DNA from: a virus | Virus record (IMG/VR): IMGVR_UViG_3300027770_000166 | Span: 1 to 33,325 of that record | Direction: 5' to 3' (one strand) | Length of the DNA: 33,325 nt | Part shown: positions 30,240 to 33,325 of the stretch, one piece after another | How the letters are laid out: every line of letters begins with the position of its first letter | How positions within the stretch are numbered: position 1 is the first letter of the stretch | The notes under the pieces: model-generated | What the model was told of the DNA's origin: nothing | Databases searched by the model: none | The model's input: the letters and a program-made list of their open reading frames with translations, nothing else | Made by a program: the position numbers and the translations under genes

Positions 30240-30413
30240 ATGTCAAAAAAACAGGCAATTATCATGGAGGTCTTAAGAGTCCTTCACTCTAAAGATGTTG
30301 GTAGTGAGAGTGGGAGGGTGATCGAGGTTTCTCTTGATTGCGGCTCAAAAGTCTTTATCCTGGTAGAGATTAAAGATAAAAAGTCAAAACTTAAGCTAGT
30401 TAAAGCCGGTTAG
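30240..30413 (+). CDS. Small protein, 57 aa, convergent with the repressor gene
   Basis: ATG at 30240 with GAGG upstream, 57 codons to TAG. It starts MSKKQAIIMEVLRVLHSKDV, followed by strands RVIEVSLD and KVFILVEIKD and a Lys-rich end. Probably a small alpha/beta protein. It is the only rightward gene in the leftward half of the switch, and its end overlaps the repressor 3' end by 14 bases. Convergent transcripts could give antisense control of the repressor. Function unknown. Confidence 0.5.
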   Translation: MSKKQAIIMEVLRVLHSKDVGSESGRVIEVSLDCGSKVFILVEIKDKKSKLKLVKAG

Positions 30414-30431
30414 CTTTTTTCTCGGCTTTAA
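30400..30431. terminator. Hairpin at convergent 3' ends
   Basis: TTAAAGCCG (30400-30408) pairs perfectly with CGGCTTTAA (30423-30431), with a 14-base loop containing six T's. It overlaps the ends of both the small rightward gene and the repressor. It may act as a bidirectional terminator, but neither side has a long T run after the stem. Confidence 0.4.
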
Positions 30432-30783
30432 GCTCAGCGCCCACTATTAGAGCACTTCGAACCGTATCCCAGACTTCTGAGTCAAGATTGACCCCTTGAG
30501 CAAGGTCATACACATCGTCCGGAATCGCGGCCATCTTTATAAGCACTTTAGACATAGGCAAATTGACCACTACGGGGCTTTTGCCGGTTTCGAGTAGTGA
30601 CGCCGCCGAAACCCCTAAAACCTCAGAGATCGCGATTAAAATATCAATAGAAGGATTTCTTCGCCCCTCCTCAATGTCGTAAATATTCTGATAAGTCGTA
30701 CCGGCTTTTTCCGCCAATTTCTGGCGCGACAATTCACCCCTGGCGAGGCGTATATTTTCCGCAATCTTTTTAGCTATATCCAT
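30400..30783 (-). CDS. XRE-family (HTH_3) repressor, probable lysogeny repressor
   Basis: 127 aa. Residues about 6-63 form a Cro/CI-type helix-turn-helix with RQKLAEKAGTTYQNIYDIE and SIDILIAISEVLGV. The C-terminal half is short and helical, with no LexA/CI autoprotease (no Ser/Lys dyad region), so SOS self-cleavage is unlikely; induction would need an antirepressor or a separate protease. Divergent from the early operon. The -10 box TATAAT ends six bases before the ATG and there is no ribosome site, which points to a leaderless transcript, as for lambda cI. Confidence 0.82.
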   Translation of the reverse strand: MDIAKKIAENIRLARGELSRQKLAEKAGTTYQNIYDIEEGRRNPSIDILIAISEVLGVSAASLLETGKSPVVVNLPMSKVLIKMAAIPDDVYDLAQGVNLDSEVWDTVRSALIVGAELKAEKKANRL

Positions 30784-30789
30784 AATTTC

Positions 30790-30817
30790 ATTATAACCAA
30801 TCTATAAATTTTACCAA
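30790..30817 (-). promoter_or_regulatory. Repressor promoter giving a leaderless transcript
   Basis: On the - strand, TTGGTA (30817-30812), 16 bases, perfect TATAAT (30795-30790). Start of transcription is expected 6-7 bases further, at or next to the ATG (30783). Confidence 0.65.
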
Positions 30818-30828
30818 GCTTGGCTTTT

Positions 30829-30858
30829 AGACTAGTTTTATCTTGATATAAATAGTCT
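30829..30858. promoter_or_regulatory. Operator candidate: 30-bp imperfect palindrome
   Basis: Half-site AGACTA-N-TT-N-TATC on each strand, with outer AGACTA (30829-30834) and TAGTCT (30853-30858); 12 of the 14 outer positions pair on each side. It overlaps the -35 box of the early rightward promoter. A second inverted pair, TTATCTT (30838-30844) and AAGATAA (30866-30872), brackets the same promoter. These are likely repressor sites. Confidence 0.6.
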
Positions 30859-30870
30859 TTAAGCTAAGAT
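30843..30870 (+). promoter_or_regulatory. Early rightward promoter
   Basis: TTGATA (30843-30848), 16 bases, TAAGAT (30865-30870). The -35 has five of six, the -10 four of six consensus bases. It overlaps the operator palindrome and points to the recombination/replication operon. Start near 30877 leaves a leader of about 115 bases. Confidence 0.55.
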
Positions 30871-30948
30871 AAGGCAAATAAAAAACTGTTTGGGAGTCGC
30901 ATTTTCGGTGGCCCTGTACCCAACTATAAAACAACGCAACCGAATGGC

Positions 30949-30968
30949 ACCTCAGCATTATCTGGGGT
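30949..30968 (+). promoter_or_regulatory. Hairpin in early operon leader
   Basis: ACCTCAG, loop CATTAT, CTGGGGT (one wobble pair), followed by TTAGATTTT. It lies between the early promoter and the first early gene. Upstream, TTCGGT (30905-30910) could pair with ACCGAA (30939-30944). The 110-base leader is thus structured and could be an attenuator or antitermination site. Confidence 0.4.
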
Positions 30969-30992
30969 TTAGATTTTAACAAAAGAGGTTTT

Positions 30993-31208
30993 ATGCCACC
31001 AAAGATTTTAGAACTTTTCATTCATTTCACAAAAGAAGAACTGGAAATTTTAATGTCGGAATATGAAGACGAAATGGCCATTAAGTTCGCCGTATCAAGA
31101 CTACTCAATAAAGAAATAGCTAATCATTGTGAAAAAATAACCATGACTGACAAGTGGCTTTTTAGAAACTCAGTTATTGAAATAGATGAATCAGAAGAGG
31201 TTTTATGA
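30993..31208 (+). CDS. First early gene, hypothetical protein, 71 aa
   Basis: AAGAGG upstream of the ATG. Acidic, helical (LELFIHFTKEELEILMSEYE, then a second helix with NKEIANHCEKI). No helix-turn-helix pattern is obvious, but as the first gene after the early promoter it may be a regulator like Cro or a host-takeover protein. Its stop overlaps the following gene's start (TTATGAG). Confidence 0.6.
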   Translation: MPPKILELFIHFTKEELEILMSEYEDEMAIKFAVSRLLNKEIANHCEKITMTDKWLFRNSVIEIDESEEVL

Positions 31209-31396
31209 GTGAATTTTTAAAGTCAGATTATTGTACTGAGTGCGAGGGCGAGGGTTTTATTACTTACTCTTATGTAACCCCTTTTTTTGATAGTCAACAA
31301 CTAGAAACCGATCAAGAGCAATGCCCCGAATGTGAATTTTTACATCAACAAGAAATTCGTGCGGACCGATTGCACGACGAAATGAAGGGAAATTAA
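31205..31396 (+). CDS. Small zinc-finger protein, 63 aa
   Basis: Cys10-x2-Cys13-x-Gly-x-Gly (CTECEGEG) and Cys40-x2-Cys43 (CPEC) form a DnaJ-type or ribbon zinc site; acidic throughout. The ribosome site (AGAGG before ATG) is identical to that of the preceding gene. Directly upstream of recT, so it may assist recombination. Function unknown. Confidence 0.6.
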   Translation: MSEFLKSDYCTECEGEGFITYSYVTPFFDSQQLETDQEQCPECEFLHQQEIRADRLHDEMKGN

Positions 31397-31397
31397 T

Positions 31398-32285
31398 ATG
31401 AGCGAATTATCGATACAGGATTGCGTTTACTCAGTCGAAAAAGATTTTAAGCAAACTAATGACTATGGGCTTAACTTTGCCAAAGAAGCAGGCTTTGCGC
31501 TTCAGCTATTAAGTGGGAACGACTACTTACTTAAAGCTGCAAAATCTAACCCTGAAGCTTTGGAATATGCCTTAATTAATTTGGCATCAATCGGCATTAG
31601 TCTTAACCCTGCTTTAAAAGAAAGTTACCTTGTCCCTAGGGGTGGCAAGATTTGTCTCGATATTTCCTATATGGGTTTAATCAAACTCGCTACCGATACC
31701 GGCTCAATCGTTTGGGTTCAAGCTGAAATCGTAAAGAAAAATGATAAGTTTACTTACAACGGAGTCGGACAAGCGCCAATACATAGTGCTGATTTTTTCA
31801 GCGATCGCGGCGAAGTGGTCGGAGTTTACACCGTTGCCAAGTTGTCGACTGGCGAATTTCTAAGCACCGTCATGTCTAAAGCTGAATGTGATTCGATTAG
31901 AGATAAATCTTCTCAGGCTTCAAAGTCTGGCCCGTGGCAAACCTTTCCTGAAGAAATGATGAAAAAAACAGTAATCAAAAGAGCTTCAAAGCTTTGGCCC
32001 AAATCAGAACGATTAGACACGGCGGTCGATGTTTTGAACCAACATGAAGGAATTGATTTAAATAACTCAAAAACTCCTCACATGGACGCGCCAGTAAATA
32101 ATGAAGCGCCAAACGAAGCCACTTTCTCAAATATTCGCGCCCTGCTTAAAGCTACGAAAAAAACAGAAGAAAGCCTTTTGCTCTACCTGGCCACTCAGTC
32201 GGGAGTTAAAAAAATCGAAAGGCTTGAAGATATAAACGCACAACAAACTGAGTACGCTTATAGAGCATTGGGGGGTAAAAAATGA
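31398..32285 (+). CDS. recT: RecT-family single-strand DNA annealing protein
   Basis: 295 aa. Conserved RecT core: ALINLASIGISLNPALKESYLVPRG (about 76-100, given here as the segment around SLNPALKESYLV), ICLDISYMGLIKLA, a central GEVVGVYTVAKL, and the MMKKTVIKRASKLWP segment (about 188-202). It anneals complementary strands after resection by the neighbouring exonuclease. AAGGGA upstream. The C-terminal 75 residues are variable. Its stop overlaps the exonuclease start. Confidence 0.9.
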   Translation: MSELSIQDCVYSVEKDFKQTNDYGLNFAKEAGFALQLLSGNDYLLKAAKSNPEALEYALINLASIGISLNPALKESYLVPRGGKICLDISYMGLIKLATDTGSIVWVQAEIVKKNDKFTYNGVGQAPIHSADFFSDRGEVVGVYTVAKLSTGEFLSTVMSKAECDSIRDKSSQASKSGPWQTFPEEMMKKTVIKRASKLWPKSERLDTAVDVLNQHEGIDLNNSKTPHMDAPVNNEAPNEATFSNIRALLKATKKTEESLLLYLATQSGVKKIERLEDINAQQTEYAYRALGGKK

Positions 32286-32920
32286 AACCAGAGTTTATGG
32301 TAATCGATCAAGGCTCAGAAGCTTGGAAAAACTTAAAACTCGGTGTTTTAAGCGGCTCCAATATCTCTAAGGCCCTTGCTAAAAAAGGCACTGAAACAAG
32401 AAACACTTATTTAATGGAACTGGTCGGACAAATCGCCACGCGCCAGTTTGATGAGATTAACGCCAAGTCTTTAGAGTACGGCAAAGTTAATGAAGTAGCG
32501 GCGCGAGCGGCTTACGAGTTTGAAACCGGTCATAAAGTGCAACAAATTGGCTTCATATACGCCCAAAGTAAGCGTTTAGGCGCTTCCCCTGATGGTATTA
32601 TGCCCACAATCAAAAAGGGCCTAGAATTAAAATGTCCCATTACGGCCAAGGTTCACGCCGACTTTTTATGTAATGATAAAATCAAGCCTGAATACATATA
32701 CCAGGTCCAATTTTCGCTTTTTGTTTCTCAGTATGAAACTTGGGATTTCGCCTCCTTTAATCCTAGCTTTAAAACCAATATGCTCAAAATTGTGACCATT
32801 GAAAAAGACCCGAAAGTTTTCGAGCGATTCGAGAATGAATTGCCGGAATTTATAAGTGACTTAGATACAGCCTTGGCAAAACTGGCGCTTAATTTTGGCG
32901 CACAATGGGAGATTAAATAA
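32282..32920 (+). CDS. YqaJ/lambda-exonuclease-family recombination nuclease
   Basis: 212 aa. PD-(D/E)xK motifs: SEAWKNLKLGVLSGS near residue 12, Glu66/Glu71 in the EYGKVNE helix, Asp104 in GASPDG, Glu115-Leu-Lys117 in LELKCP and Gln141/Gln143 in YQVQ. It resects DNA ends to expose single strands for RecT. Start overlaps the recT stop by four bases. Together they form a RecE/RecT-like system. Confidence 0.9.
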   Translation: MKPEFMVIDQGSEAWKNLKLGVLSGSNISKALAKKGTETRNTYLMELVGQIATRQFDEINAKSLEYGKVNEVAARAAYEFETGHKVQQIGFIYAQSKRLGASPDGIMPTIKKGLELKCPITAKVHADFLCNDKIKPEYIYQVQFSLFVSQYETWDFASFNPSFKTNMLKIVTIEKDPKVFERFENELPEFISDLDTALAKLALNFGAQWEIK

Positions 32921-32921
32921 G

Positions 32922-33325
32922 ATGGCATCAGGGAAAAAGAATTATTTTAGACACTCATTTTTTGCCAGAAACGACATTAAACTAAAGCTATTAAGGGACA
33001 AGATTGGCGTAGGGTATTATTTTTATTTCTTCACTTTGTTAGAACAATGTGGCGAAGCGTCGAGCGACGAATTGCAAGAAATATACACGTTCCACGACTC
33101 CACGATTCGCAGTTTATGGGGTGTAAACTTGAAAAAAAGTGAACGAGTAGCGAACGAAATGGCATCGGTTTGTTTGCTGGAATTCAAAAAAGTTAAAAAT
33201 ACTTTTACGTTCAAGATACCTAACTTGTCGAAATATTTAGGACAATATGAAACCAAATCCCCTTCAAATATGTCTAATAAAAGGAAAGAAAAGGAAAGGA
33301 AAGAAAAGGAAAGCGAAATAGAGAT
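32922..33325 (+). CDS. Phage replication protein, N-terminal part (continues at base 1)
   Basis: ATG at 32922, open to the contig end and continuing in frame at base 48 after joining the 47-base overlap. This part is 134 residues: a winged-helix-like replisome organiser domain (MASGKKNYFRHSFFARND, then KLLRDKIGVGYYFYFFTLLE, the layout seen in DnaD-like or phage replisome N-terminal domains), then the Lys/Glu-rich linker. The joined protein (about 274 aa) carries the Phg_2220_C domain at its other end. It probably binds the phage origin and recruits the ATPase coded after it. Confidence 0.82.
   Translation, partial: MASGKKNYFRHSFFARNDIKLKLLRDKIGVGYYFYFFTLLEQCGEASSDELQEIYTFHDSTIRSLWGVNLKKSERVANEMASVCLLEFKKVKNTFTFKIPNLSKYLGQYETKSPSNMSNKRKEKERKEKESEIE
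33283..33312 (+). repeat. Two tandem 15-bp purine units within the replication gene
   Basis: GGAAAGAAAAGGAAA at 33283-33297 and again at 33298-33312, coding the charged linker. The left contig end carries the same two units, with one base change in the first. The repeat explains why assembly broke here. Confidence 0.75.

Noticed and set aside
1-33325. CRISPR array, insertion sequence or toxin-antitoxin pair
   Set aside because: No regularly spaced repeats with unique spacers, no transposase motifs with inverted ends, and no adjacent gene pair with toxin features were seen. The ribbon-helix-helix gene has no toxin partner.

Overview
The window looks like the complete genome of a temperate, long-tailed (siphovirus-type) bacteriophage. 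The first 47 bases recur as the last 47 bases with one difference (A at 5, G at 33283), and one gene reads in frame across the join. The molecule is therefore circular, or circularly permuted, at about 33,278 bp. The host cannot be named. A lipobox lipoprotein among the lysis genes and an M15-type endolysin suggest a Gram-negative host. Base composition is moderately AT-rich and uniform.

Layout: a lysogeny switch at about 30.1-31.0 kb separates two arms. The rightward (+) arm starts at 30993 with two small proteins, then a RecT annealing protein and a YqaJ exonuclease. It continues with a replication protein that crosses the contig ends, a RecA-fold ATPase, small proteins, a C5-cytosine methyltransferase-like protein, an HExxH protein, a tyrosine integrase, and an N6-adenine/N4-cytosine methyltransferase (ending at 5699). 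The leftward (-) arm starts with a ribbon-helix-helix protein (30062) and RusA. It continues through the terminase, portal, scaffold, P22-like coat, head-tail connectors, tail tube, tail assembly chaperones, tape measure, tail tip, fibres, lysis genes and a few accessory genes, ending at 5968. The arms converge on a non-coding region of about 270 bp (5700-5967). That region holds the attachment site: the 3' end of a tRNA flanked by paired integrase arm-type repeats.

Regulation visible in the sequence: (i) a 30-bp imperfect palindrome (30829-30858) lies between the repressor promoter, which appears to give a leaderless transcript, and the early rightward promoter; (ii) a 25-bp element, TTGACA-N12-GGATTCC, occurs three times on the - strand, before RusA/terminase, before scaffold/coat and before the lysis genes, and is probably a late promoter; (iii) hairpin terminators follow the coat gene; (iv) an A AAA AAG slippery site with two tandem hairpins lies at the end of the first tail chaperone gene, and the second chaperone frame is open back to it, as in lambda G/GT.

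No unknown defence or effector system could be proved. The most novel material is the late-promoter family, the attP architecture, the cysteine-containing frameshift chaperone, the palindromes at 2050-2157, and several very small genes, including a 49-aa protein with a signal peptide inside the fibre operon.
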